A stretch of DNA of 64,000 nt. It comes from Gloeophyllum trabeum ATCC 11539 (lineage: Eukaryota > Basidiomycota > Agaricomycetes > Gloeophyllales > Gloeophyllaceae). Positions 1 to 10,433 of the stretch are shown piece by piece. The position numbers were made by a program, and so were the translations under genes. The notes under the pieces were generated by a model. The model saw nothing but the letters and a program-made list of their open reading frames with translations, was not told where the DNA came from and made no database searches. The stretch spans positions 208,477-272,476 of the forward strand of contig NW_006920422.1 of the NCBI RefSeq assembly GCF_000344685.1, read 5' to 3'. Position 1 is the first letter of the stretch; every line of letters starts with the position of its first letter.

Positions 1-1727
1 CCGTAGGAAGACCTAGAAAAATAAACAAAACCTTGACGCCTGAAACAAACACTAAGGGACGCTCCGGAGTATTTATCTCCGGAAAATCGCAGACAAAGTC
101 GCAAACCACGAAACCGAGTGTAGGTTCGGGCCCACGGGAGTAGAAATTGCTAGAGAAACTTGGTTAATTTTATTTCGCTATGTGAGACTCACCGGAGCTA
201 ATTGAATCGATGGCGGAGATAATTCACTCAACGAGTCAGGCCTATTGGCAAAGCTAGGATCGGTTATAATTCGCTAGGTTCGACGCTTTCGAACTTCTCG
301 AGTCGCTGAGATCGTAACACTAATTCTCTGAGATGGTGAAGTCGAAACTTATTTTTCTGTATGCTACTTTGTACAATTTATACTACAGGAATGGCTTTGC
401 GACCGTTCGGAGATAAATAACAAATAAACGCCGCTACCCACAGGATTGCTCAGCACTTTCCTCCGCTATACCATATACCATACGACTCTCTTGCGCTCCC
501 ACTTGCTCTTTCCAGCCCCTATAGGTCGCCTCGACGCTTCGCCACCTGACCCAAGCGGTCCCATCACTCCGTGCGACACGCCGGTCACGTGTTAATTACC
601 TCCGGCCGTTTGCTGACTGATGCTGACCTTATGGTGACTCTTATGCGTCCGCACCTTCGGTATCTTGACGGAAACGAGGGGGAGTGAGTGCTGGAGGGTG
701 GGCATGAGGAAGATGCCCCTCGATAGAAGTGTCCGCGGGTCCCGGAGCTAATGCAGCTAGAAGTCGCATTGGTTAAGTCACTCCGGAGCTTCGGTGCGCG
801 GAGATAAATCGCGGAATGGGTCCGAGTACGCCTCGAGGATGTTGGGAAGTCCGGAGCTAAATAGAAAAAGTCTTTTAGAGCCCATAGAAGTCTAGAGGCG
901 TGCGAGCGCTGTGTCGAATAAGCTCCGGGGCGCTTGTATGATGTGCTGAATCCGCGTTTTCGGGGGTCAGATGATCCTGAGGCTTATCACCGGGCTCAGG
1001 GTCTCCTTGCAATATGCAAGTTGCGCATGAGCGAATTCATTGGCTGAGGTACACAATACTGGTGTGACAGGCATTGTAAACCACAATTCTTGAAGGAGGG
1101 ACACAAGTAAGGATGGGGGTGACTTTACTGGATCTGCTGCCCTTCCCCCCGGATGCATCCTTTTATGCTATAGAATGTTCTTATTTGAAGCAAGGAATGT
1201 CAGGGAGTACAAGAAACCTTGTGCTTTTTTGCCCTAATATGATTACTTACTAGTATGGAGCTCACACATCAAGGATTGTCCTCGACATCAAGCACGTATC
1301 TACATCCTCAGTCATGAAACAAAACACTGTGTGTTGATGCACAGAATCAAGACATACCATGATAGGGCCTAACCTTGTCGGAAACAAGGACACCCAACCT
1401 TCCGCATTTCTATGTAGGAGATGAAACACAGGGTCAGTCAATAATGTGTGCATACGAATGACGTGTGTATGTCTCTCTCACTAAGTTGGAGCTCCGATCC
1501 TCGCAGCCTTCCAGAGTCTACGCACCCAAGGGGAGAACAACGTACCTTGCGCCAGTACTTGGTGTCCGAAGTGCCAGGACAAGGCCAGTTGGGCAAGACT
1601 ATTGTTTAGTAGGGTCATCGAAGATCCAACCCGAGATCGCAACATGAACGATCACTATACAGCTTCCAGGAGACGAGTCGCCGGTGTCCTACTGCCTGCC
1701 ACGAGTTACAACTGCAGGCCAGTGAAG

Positions 1728-1783
1728 GACTCGGGGAGGTCGGCTTGATATCAGTTATACAAGCAAGCCGACCTCTCCGAGTC
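1728..1783. repeat. Long hairpin: 20-bp arms, 16-nt loop
   Basis: The left arm at 1728-1747 reads GACTCGGGGAGGTCGGCTTG. The right arm at 1764-1783 is its reverse complement with one mismatch (19 of 20 pair). The 16-base loop is AT-rich. It lies about 370 bp upstream of the kinase-like gene, outside any coding frame I can support. It could be a small fold-back element, a milRNA-like precursor or a cruciform-forming site. The structure is certain from the sequence; the function is not known. Confidence 0.8.
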
Positions 1784-1976
1784 GATCGATGTCAGTGCCT
1801 ATCCGAGCGAATCCTACTGAGGGTTGCCAGTGAATTGGAACGGTGCCGGTGCTAATAGTAATGAGACACCAAACTAATCCATACTAGTCACGGTAGAGGC
1901 AAGTGGCCTAATTAATGGCCATGGTGCAGTATGACGGATCTCGTACGCGCAAGAATTGGCCGATTTACCCGTGACT

Positions 1977-1983
1977 TATAAAG
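1977..1983 (+). promoter_or_regulatory. TATA-like box upstream of kinase-like gene
   Basis: TATAAAG lies 174 bp upstream of the ATG at 2157, on the same strand. The distance suits a core promoter with a 5' leader of roughly 130-150 nt. This is a motif match only. Confidence 0.35.
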
Positions 1984-2156
1984 CTGCAGTGGCGGCGGCA
2001 TTTCCAAGCTTGTAATTGTTACAGTTTCATACAAAGACAAGGTGTCGGCGAGGGGATCTGGCATGCAACATCACCGGTACGGCTCAGACTGTCTACAACA
2101 AGACTATAACCCGGCGTCAAGCTATAAGCTCACTCTCCAGCTGAGGAAAGGATGCA

Positions 2157-3387
2157 ATGACCATGGCTCGTCTAATCTGGAACGTCCAGTATCCTCGAAG
2201 CCACTCTGAATACATTGGTCTGCTCGACGAATTTCGGAGACGACAGACAGCCAGTCTTGAGTCGCCTCTAAAGCAAGACCACAATCTGCACTTTGTCGGC
2301 AGTCCCAACTTCGACTTTCTACCGCACCCTGCATATCAAGTGAACCAAACATCCTACCTCGGACAAGTCCTTGCTCCACTGAATGAGACGGCGAGAGACG
2401 CATATGCACCTCATCATCGGAGGCGCTATGTTATCGAGCTGCGCCTGGACGGAAGATCCTTACCTGAATTTGAAGTTATCCTTCGCCAACCATTGTCAAC
2501 CGGACTGGAGAAATTCGCTCAAGTCTGGAAAGCCGATGCAATCTGTCGAGATGGGACGGTTTTTCCGGTCGTTGCGAAACTATTCCAAGGATCTCTGTTT
2601 CCCGAGCCACAATGGCTGGAGTATGACAACGTGCTGGATGAAGACTATCCGCTGCAGGAGGAAGTATCCCACAGAGAAGCCTGGGCGTATGAGCGCCTCC
2701 GGTCTGCTCGAGGAACGATCATTCCATACTCCTACGGATTCTACGACGTAAGTCTGGATGTTGCGTACAATATGTTTTGCTAAGGCTGGTGTTGACTCCA
2801 GGTTCAGTTGCCATGCGGGAGTGTGGCGTGTACTCATATCATCGAATATATTGACGGAGTCACTCCCGGTACCTACTGTAAGATGTACGGAGGCCAGGCC
2901 AACCAGGAACAGACCCATAAATTCGTGAGTCAGATTCGTACTATGGACAGCAAAAATATGAGTCTGACCACATATCATGACCCCGAAGATGACGACGTTG
3001 ACTAAGTCCGTCTACGCTTTGCACTGCCTAGGCGTGGCCCACTACGACATCTCATGGAGGAATGTCCTCGTGCCCAAGATACATCTAGGTAGCGCCGTCA
3101 TGTTTGATTTCGGGCGCGCCATGAGCTTAAGCTCGGAGGTGGAATCCCCCGAAGATTGGATTGAGCCGTTGTTAAAGGACGGCAAAGGGCTGTATGGGGT
3201 TTTGTCAATTGTTACCTCCCAACGTCAGATGGAAGTCTGGGCGGATGAAGTGCGAGCGGATCCCGGCACTCTCTGGGCTCGGCCTTTGCGAGATGCTCGC
3301 GAGTTACCATACGAAGGGCGAGTGGGTCCAGTGTATCACGACGACCGTCTACGCTATCTATGTGATATACCAAGCGCCGAACAGTAG
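2157..3387 (+). CDS. Fungal protein-kinase-like (PKL fold) protein, 364 aa
   Basis: Three exons, 2157-2747, 2802-2924 and 3007-3387, join in phase to 364 codons plus stop, with introns of 54 and 82 bp (GTAAGT and GTGAGT donors). Kinase-fold landmarks run in order: FPVVAKLF with the candidate ATP-binding Lys141, a helix with REAWAYERL around 173-181, a hinge-like HIIEYIDG, the catalytic loop HYDISWRN (Asp252, Asn257) and FDFG (Asp272). The catalytic Arg before Asp is absent, as in many small-molecule-kinase-like PKL proteins. The C-lobe after DFG is very short (about 90 residues), so this is not a canonical Ser/Thr kinase. The substrate is unknown. Basidiomycetes carry many lineage-expanded proteins of this type. 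A decayed paralog lies at 58.0-59.0 kb with the same intron after the SYGFY motif. The start was chosen as the first ATG of the open frame. Confidence 0.75.
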
Positions 3388-3690
3388 ACCCTGTCTGCGA
3401 AACGGTTGTATCTGTCCTTGTGATGTGTGAACGTGGCCTTTTAAATGTTGTACTGTATTTTACTACTGTAAGCACATCATATATAAGATGACCGGCGCTT
3501 ACTACGGTTCCCGATCGCACTGGTGAATTCAGATGGGATCATTTGCCCAGACCTAGCGCAAAGGTAACTCACCGACTTGTCTTGGGTAACAGTATAAGGA
3601 TACATGGTTATACACGCCGCCTAAGGCTCCGCTACATTACAGAGGTAATGTGCTATGCTGCGCATCGTTTGGCAAATCCGCGACCGCATC

Positions 3691-4044
3691 TCAATATCCA
3701 CGATTCGCTCCCATACCACCGACGCCTCCCCGGTGCCCCCCATACGGTGACGCCGACCACCTACCCCAGGGCCAGCGCCCATACCAGTCGTTCCACCTGA
3801 ATATTTCATTCTCGTCTGTCTGCGCCTCGTTCGCCGCGCATTCTGGTCCTAGGTGTTCGGGCGCTGTCTTCGCAACCGCCGTGCCCGTTACAAGACGACA
3901 GACTTGTAGGAGGAGCAGCGGCGCGTTGCGAGGGTTTGGGACGATATATAGGTCATCAGGGAGGCAGATCGTAAATATCTTGGCGAGTGTCTCGAAAGGC
4001 AGCTCCTCTACGGGAGCGGGCGAGCGATGTATGGCCTGAGCCAT
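3691..4044 (-). pseudogene. Truncated F-box gene fragment
   Basis: The first ~50 codons (4044 down to about 3894) closely match the N-terminus of the intact F-box protein at 5030-6325: both share APVE(E/D)LPFE, CLPDDLYI and NPRNAPLLLLQ. After the QVCR motif the similarity stops and an unrelated Trp/Gly/Arg-rich frame continues to a stop at 3691, so the leucine-rich C-terminal part is missing. Start and reading frame are preserved, so a short protein could still be made, but most of the F-box and the whole substrate-binding part are lost. I read it as a 5' duplicate fragment of its neighbour. Confidence 0.7.
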
Positions 4045-5029
4045 GCTTACGCTTCACTCAGGCTAGGCTAGATCATAAACAATGTCTACAGTAACAACCG
4101 GAAGCTGGATGAAGTAGTATCAGACGTGATTAATCATAGATCTTAGAGACAGCGTGTAGCACGCCTTGACCTGTCCTATAATACCTCGCCCTTTCGACGG
4201 CACAATTGCCTTCATTGTCCAGTCGAGTCAGTCGACGGTGTCGCGTCCCCGTCACGCGCCAGCCTCTGCCAGCTCTCCGAGTCGTCAAGCTGATACTTAA
4301 CTTAGGTTACACAGTTCTCTTCATGGTTTTCTACGTCTTATTGCGAGCGAAGCGAGCCATTCTTCACTAGGGCAGAAGTCCGCGGCAAACATGTACAAAT
4401 TCTACTCCCGGTGGCTGAGGGACCCACAAAGACCAAGGGCCAGCTATAAGTTGCTACAGAGCTTTAAATATCTTCGAATTGAGTCTGAAAAGGTTCCAGA
4501 ATCAATGATACCTATTTAATTGCCCTACCTATCACAAAACATGCCACGAAATACAGTAAGTTAAGCTGTATGAATGCAAGGTTGGTGTGCATGGTGCACC
4601 AGCTGTGCCACATGACGTGTCGTGCCACACCACGTTACGCTTCGCGAGCAACTCAGCGCGAGCGCGCATCACTAGTAAATTGTACCCAATTGTACCGTAC
4701 TGAATTGTAAGGGTTTTACTGCCGAGGAATCATCCCTATGCTCTCTAGGGTTATCAATACAATTTTAATAATGCTGCTAGCGGATCATGAGTGAGTGTGT
4801 ACAACGGAAGCCGGAAGGTACTGGCGTGAGTACAAAATTACTCTACAAGCTGCGCTGGCAAACATGCGTGATGGGCGGGGAAGGCGCCAGTCGCAATAAT
4901 AATTTGGGGTCAAGTGTATCATGGAACTGTCTGGATCGTTCATACTCACCCACTATCATCGCACCCGCAAATCCAGAGTCATCTTGATCAGAAGGATCTC
5001 CGGTGCATTGTCTCGGTCCTCGGAGCAAT
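4045..5029. other. Intergenic, no gene seen
   Basis: About 1 kb between the F-box fragment and the 3' end of the intact F-box gene. Short frames only, with no recognisable protein motif. The right part would hold the 3' untranslated region of the F-box gene, which is transcribed leftward. Confidence 0.5.
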
Positions 5030-6325
5030 CTAACCAGGGTACTCCATCCTCTCGTATTCGCTCTCCATAACATGTCCGTGCTCCTGCTCATACGACCACA
5101 CGTGAACAGTATCTTCCATCAGCACGACAATACGAGCAGAGCGCAACGCCGGGTCCGGTTCATTGGGTGAACGCAGCACTCGAGAGAGCAGCATCTCCTG
5201 AATGGCGCCTGCTTCCGGTAAGTCGTGTGAGGGACTTGCGAACCGAAGGCTCTCTAGTAGCGGAAGCGGCCGGCGATTATTAGGGGGGTCAAAAGCAAGC
5301 ACATCGATGTTTGTGCCTTCCAAGATATCAAATGCTTCGAGGCCAATCCAATCCTCATCGGCTTCACCTTCCAACTCCAAATACGTGAGGTCGGGCATGA
5401 GCGTAAGCAGCTCGTTGAGGTCATCCCGGCTGTCAAAGAAGGCCCGCATGCCTTTGATGGACAACTCTCGCAGAGAACACTGTGACTGTTTCAGCAGGGA
5501 CAACAACCCCCAGGGCGAGATCATGCCGTTGACTGTGAGGGTTAAGCTGCGCAGGCAAGGAAGTGTGAGCGTCAGGAGGACGTCGTCCACACAGCCCAAG
5601 CTGATGTCGATTTCGAGGTGGTGGAGAGCATGCAGATTGATCTTATGCGCTGCACTCTCAATGGCCTCGTAGTCGGAGGATTCAGAGAAGCGCAAGGTAC
5701 AAGAAAGTAGATTGGGGCACCACGTGAGAACGTCTAGACAGCGGTCTGCAAGATCGATATCGTCAAGCACGAGCTCCGTAAGTTTTTGATATAGCCTATA
5801 CATCGGACGCTGAAGGAGCTCTTGAGGGTTGGCGGGGTCGAAGCCTGAAGGGGCACGTAGAGAAAGCGGGAGGGACGGTGCGGCCATACCTTCCAACTCC
5901 TCAAGCTCTTCAAATGGAAGGACTAGGCAAAGTGACACGCATCTGTGCACCTCCTGCGAACATGGGAGAATACGGTAAAGCGGCGTGTACTGGACACTTG
6001 GCTTCCTGGAGGTTCCCGTAGTCCTAAATTGCAGACGGAGCGGTCCAGCCCCAGAGCGCGCAAGGCAGCCCTGCGCGAGCTTATGGTAAGAGGAGCTGAC
6101 ATGCCCTCCTTCAGCAACGTGGAAAGTAAGGGACCTCCACAGTTGCTCGGTAGATATTGCAGTGTCCCTCCAGAAACGGCAGATTTGCAGGAGGAGCAGG
6201 GGAGCATTGCGAGGATTGAGCTCGATATAGAGGTCATCTGGAAGGCAGAGGGTAAAGATCTTCCCAAGAATTTCAAAAGGCAAATCTTCTACAGGGGCTC
6301 GTGACTTTACGTTGGAGCAATTCAT
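5030..6325 (-). CDS. F-box protein with leucine-rich C-terminal region, 431 aa
   Basis: A single open frame of 431 codons. Residues ~10-60 form an F-box: APVEDLPFEILGKIF, then NPRNAPLLLLQICRFWRDTA and STEQLWRSL, the usual spacing in basidiomycete F-box proteins. The rest has irregular leucine-rich repeats (for example LPCLRSLTLTVNG and LMPDLTYLELEG) likely to form the substrate-binding surface. F-box proteins of this kind join Skp1 and cullin in SCF ubiquitin ligases; that role is inferred from the family. Two damaged relatives occur in the window (3691-4044 and 25628-26482), so this is the intact member of a locally duplicated set. The target protein cannot be told from sequence. The ATG at 6325 gives the normal distance to the F-box. 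Confidence 0.8.
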   Translation of the reverse strand: MNCSNVKSRAPVEDLPFEILGKIFTLCLPDDLYIELNPRNAPLLLLQICRFWRDTAISTEQLWRSLTFHVAEGGHVSSSYHKLAQGCLARSGAGPLRLQFRTTGTSRKPSVQYTPLYRILPCSQEVHRCVSLCLVLPFEELEELEGMAAPSLPLSLRAPSGFDPANPQELLQRPMYRLYQKLTELVLDDIDLADRCLDVLTWCPNLLSCTLRFSESSDYEAIESAAHKINLHALHHLEIDISLGCVDDVLLTLTLPCLRSLTLTVNGMISPWGLLSLLKQSQCSLRELSIKGMRAFFDSRDDLNELLTLMPDLTYLELEGEADEDWIGLEAFDILEGTNIDVLAFDPPNNRRPLPLLESLRFASPSHDLPEAGAIQEMLLSRVLRSPNEPDPALRSARIVVLMEDTVHVWSYEQEHGHVMESEYERMEYPG

Positions 6326-6752
6326 GACTTGAAGTGTGTTTAGGCTCCCAGCAATGAGACCGATTATATCGACGGAGTCACGGGAAGAATGATTGGTGCT
6401 GCAAGTTCAGTGTCGACAGCATCAGTGAAGCTGTATATCTCATCTCTGAAAGATGCTGCAGCAATAAATATACAGCCTACCTTGCTCCGTCCCACACGAT
6501 GTCCTGCTTTCCCGGCCACACGATCACCGGCCGAGTCCCGGTAGACAAATATTGCGCCCTGGTATGCAGACGTACCGTATACTTAAGCCCGATATCACGA
6601 TGTAGGTATCGCAGAATGATACCAAGTTGGCTGCGGGTTCTACTGGAAACTTGCGATCAGAGAGGATGTCTGCAATTCCATGCGTTGAACGTTCTCCATG
6701 ACTTTCCCACACTATTCTATCTTTCTTCAACATCGCCTCCGGTGGCGCAGGA
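6326..6752. promoter_or_regulatory. Divergent promoter region, F-box / methyltransferase
   Basis: 427 bp between the start of the F-box gene (leftward) and the start of the methyltransferase (rightward). It must hold both promoters. I recognise no specific regulatory box. Confidence 0.5.
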
Positions 6753-7767
6753 ATGGACGAAGACACTTACCTTGATTCGTTCAAATATCTCGACAGATGT
6801 TCGGGAGATACGAACGGGGACGACGAAGACGTAATCCAATATGGTCCCCTGACTCTATCTGTCGCTCCAAGGGTTAGCATCTGGCCATACTCGACTGTAG
6901 TAAAAATCTGAGAATGCAAGACAGGAAGGGAAGGTACAAAATGGTTTCCCGCATACTGCAGACCCTAGGTACTCAATCTGGATATGCACATGGCTAAGGC
7001 GAATACTCTCATGGCGGACCAATTCTTCTCCCCAGGACTCTTACTTGCCGAACACATAGAGCGAGGTATCATCCCAGTTGAACGCCGATCTAGTACGTGT
7101 GACTCTCCGTTGTGGCTTTGCCGTATTTCACACCCCGTTAATGAATAACTCCCAAGTGGTTGAGCTGGGAGCAGGGTGTGCTGTTCCATCCTTACTCGCA
7201 TCCACGCTCGCGGAGCCGCCCGTTCTGGTGGTAATCACAGATTACCCCGACGACGCAATTCTACGTAACCTATCGCAAAGTCTCGAACGCAACCGCGCAC
7301 ACGTCACCAATGGATGCGCCGTCCACTGCCTGGGACACGACTGGGGAAAAGACGTCTCCCCCCTTCTGTTAGTTCGCCGTGCTCTTCCCTCGCGTGCTTC
7401 TTACCGCTTATCCTCCAGGGACCTCTCTCCCGCGAGGCAGGGCTACGACATCGTGATACTCTCGGACCTTCTCCATTTCGACGCCTCCCACTCCGAACTT
7501 CTCGCGTCGCTCATCTCCCTTCTTCTCAGGTCACCGACTGCGCGTACGTACGTCGCGGCTGGTAAATACACCCCGCCCAAGGTCTGTGACAATTTCTTGC
7601 GCGCAGCCGAGCGCGAGGGTCTTCTGTGGGAGGAAGGCGACGAAGAGAGCAAGTGGCTGGGAACCCTCCCCGTCCGCGGCCGCGGGTTAGATAAGGAGAA
7701 CCTTGGTGTCAGGAAGACGATGTGCAGATGGTGGATTGGCAAGTGGTCCGAGGACGCACTACGGTGA
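6753..7767 (+). CDS. EFM7: Lysine methyltransferase, NNT1/EFM7 family, 284 aa
   Basis: Exons 6753-6872, 6969-7092 and 7157-7767 join in phase to 284 codons plus stop. The N-terminus has the acidic stretch and IQYGPLTLSV that precede the fold in this family. Exon 2 gives FFSPGLLLAEHIE, and exon 3 opens with VELGAGCAVPSLLAS, the S-adenosylmethionine-binding motif I, followed by TDYPDD (motif II acid). Length matches the seven-beta-strand Methyltransf_16 group. Yeast NNT1/EFM7 methylates the N-terminus and Lys2 of translation elongation factor eEF1A in the cytosol; that activity is assigned here by family only. The first ATG upstream of the acidic stretch was used; in-frame splicing across both introns supports it. 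Confidence 0.82.
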
Positions 7768-8223
7768 ATCACCCTTCAAGTCGCCGCATCCTGGGATAAT
7801 CGGTACACTCTTGCAACGGTGCTTCCCGAAGGACACAAATCTAGAAAGAGCGCCCTCTGAACCCCGGAGTTTCTACGGGTGACTCCACACACTTCGAGGT
7901 TCAATTCACATATCTCAGGGAGGATCAGTAGCTTAGCACCAGGCACTCTCCGGGCGCGGTCCGACGATGATCGAAATACATATATTGTGCAACAGCCATT
8001 GACTTTACATGCTAGTGCTATAACAATGCTCTACAGCCGGTAGGATATACTATTGAGACCCGAGTATCCTTACATCCTACTGATATATACAAGAGCAAAA
8101 ACCGAACGAAATGGATAGAAACAAATCGAAGGGACCACAGTCGCAGATAGCAGGCAATAATACACGGCAAGAAGTCCGGAGGGAAACACAAGCCAGAATA
8201 ATCAGTCAAGGACACCCACAATG

Positions 8224-10433
8224 CTATGACGCAGATTTATATCTCGCAACAAGCAGGGGCGGGGCCGCGTGACTGGAAGAATAGGGAGGGCCTGAGCACG
8301 GGAGCCTAGGTGACATGGGCAGGGCTCCGTCAACTGCAGGATGGGGTGCCGAGAAGGCCCCCGAGGGATTCCACGAGTTCCTGTGGAAACTCTTCTTCTT
8401 GCGCACACTCGCCTTGTAGGCGGCGCGTATAGCAGCGTTCGCGTCGCTGCCCGCTGAGTTCCCTCCAACATACGTGGAATTCTGTGGATGCAACAAATCA
8501 AACACCTCAGACTGGGGCGAGACGATGGACGACGCCGAGTATTCTGACGGAGTAGCAGGCGGCGACGAGGGAGCGACCGCGCCAACGGTCGTCAGCTGGA
8601 CACTGTACCGCGTCGGCGACGACGATCGCGAATCCGACGAGCGCGACTCCGACGAGACGTCCGACGTCGACGCGTCCTGGAACGTCTTCCCTACCGCCCT
8701 CCATGCATCGCACGGCCGCACCATCTGCGGCAGCAGGAAATCCGAGGGCAGCGTCAGGGGGAAGACGGTGAGGAAGTCCTCGGGCATCCGCGCGGGGGTC
8801 GCTGACCGCTCTGGGTCCTCCAGCGCGGCGTCTTCATGCACATTGAGTTCCGCGCAGCGGGCTTCCCACGTCTGCAGATTGCTTGAGCACTGCAGCGCAA
8901 ACTTGGCCATCTCTAATTATAGACGTAGATGAGCTTGAGTGGATATACTTAAGGGCTCCGACCCGGGCCCACGTACCTGGTACGCCAGACGCCGTCATAT
9001 CGAAGAGAGGCTTCGCAAACGTGTTGATGAACCATACTTGCGAGCGTGCTTCGCTCAGGGGGTCGACGGAGGGCTGTACCGAAAGCGGCAAGTCTAGGTG
9101 TCGTTCCAAAAGCGCTTGATTCTGCCATTCTTGCGCTAGAGCAGCAGCCCAATGACGCGACACGCTCATCGGTCGACACTGAAGACAGCGATGAATACAT
9201 CCGTTGATAACCCCCCGAGGCGACACTCACAGGGTTGCTTATATCTGCACATTTGATGAGCGCTTGGCAGATCAGAACCTTCTGTCTTCGGACGTCGGTC
9301 TCTTTACCGGCCAGTAGGTTCTTGAAGAGATCCATGAACTCGGGGTGGACGCTCATATCTGTCGCAAGCACTGTCTGAAGTAATAGTCGGCGAAACTGGG
9401 GTCCCCGAACCGGACGGTCTAGGAGGTGGCCGAGACCATCATTACGCATCAGCTTGAGCAAGAGCGCGCAGTGCATTTGCTCCAGAGCGGAACGGTCGTC
9501 ATATACCATGGATAGAGGGGTCTTGGCATTTTTCTAACGACAAGATGAATCAAAGGCAGCAGTACAGTTAAGACAACAACATACCATGAAATTGTTGGTA
9601 AATCCGGGATGACCGGCATCGTGGCCAATAGCGGCAACGTATAGGGCGAATAGATCTTCGTTGGTAAGGCAGGCCAGGAGGGGATCTCGAGGTACATCCT
9701 GATTTGGCCGCCAGGGTCCGTCATCTGGATTTAATAGTATGGATACAGGTGGGACGATGTTCGACGAGTGTAGGAAAATGTGAGTAGCTTGGAGAACGTC
9801 GAGAGCATGGTGGAAGTTGTGATAAGAGTTTTGCTGGCGGTATACGTGTCTTAGATGGTGTAAGAAATCGGAGAGTCGTTCTAGTAGCGATTAAGGTGGG
9901 TAAGCGATAGCAGCAATGCAACTTACGCAAGGGAACGCTAAGGTCTTCCTGCATCCCCTCCATGCGATACAGAGACTCAAATAGAATTAATGTGCAAGCG
10001 ATAATCTCCTCGTCTGGTAGCTTGTGCGGTTCAAAATTCCAGCTGTCAAGAGACCGTATCAAACGTCTACGCGCTTCTGCTGTGAGGGGCATCTCGGATC
10101 TAAGGAACAGCACGTAAGGATAGAGACCGACAGACATTAGCACGGACAGCTACTGACATTACCCCGTGCGCAGAGTCGGCAGACGTATGTGACTGCGTGT
10201 GCGTATACATGTCGCTGAGTAGCTCAGCGTATCTGAAGCAATTAGTGGGCGTCAGACGTCGATCGGGGGGACCGTGCGTACAAGACGAACCGAGCTTCGC
10301 CTATCTCCTCGTCCTCCCAGCCTCCCCAGCCATGACCCAAGCCCTCCTGGGCCAGAGCGAGCGCAAGACCGCCAACGTCGACGCTGCGCCGTCTACTGTC
10401 GCGGATTCCTAGGTTTCCGTGCACCTTGCACAT
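8224..10433 (-). CDS. PDE2: Class I 3',5'-cyclic-nucleotide phosphodiesterase, ~625 aa
   Basis: Seven exons on the minus strand: 10433-10282, 10232-10163, 10092-9927, 9880-9585, 9533-9231, 9178-8977 and 8912-8224; all phases agree. The catalytic HD domain is clear: DSWNFEPHKLPDEEI, the class I signature YHNFHHALDVLQ, the metal-binding IGHDAGHPGFTNNF, HCALLLKL, and CADISNP. The last exon adds a Ser-rich tail with RKKKSFHR. The enzyme hydrolyses cAMP and so damps protein kinase A signalling. The first exon carries RRRSVDVGGLALAL, an RRxS phosphorylation-type site near the N-terminus. Exons 1-3 are less certain: the exon 3 acceptor (AG before ATGCCC) was chosen to keep phase, and a longer N-terminus upstream of 10433 is possible. 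Fungal class I enzymes are often longer. Confidence 0.85.

Larger units (their letters stand above)
1..2156. other. Gene-free 5' region with scattered CGGAG(A/C)TAA words
   Basis: I see no supportable gene here; reading frames are short on both strands. The first 930 bases contain repeated short words of the form CGGAGATAA or CCGGAGCTAA, near 77, 191, 218, 406, 744, 783, 798 and 851, sometimes as inverted pairs (TCCGGAG at 63-69 facing CTCCGGA at 77-83). A hairpin at 1728-1783 and a TATA-like box at 1977 are listed separately. Confidence 0.6.
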
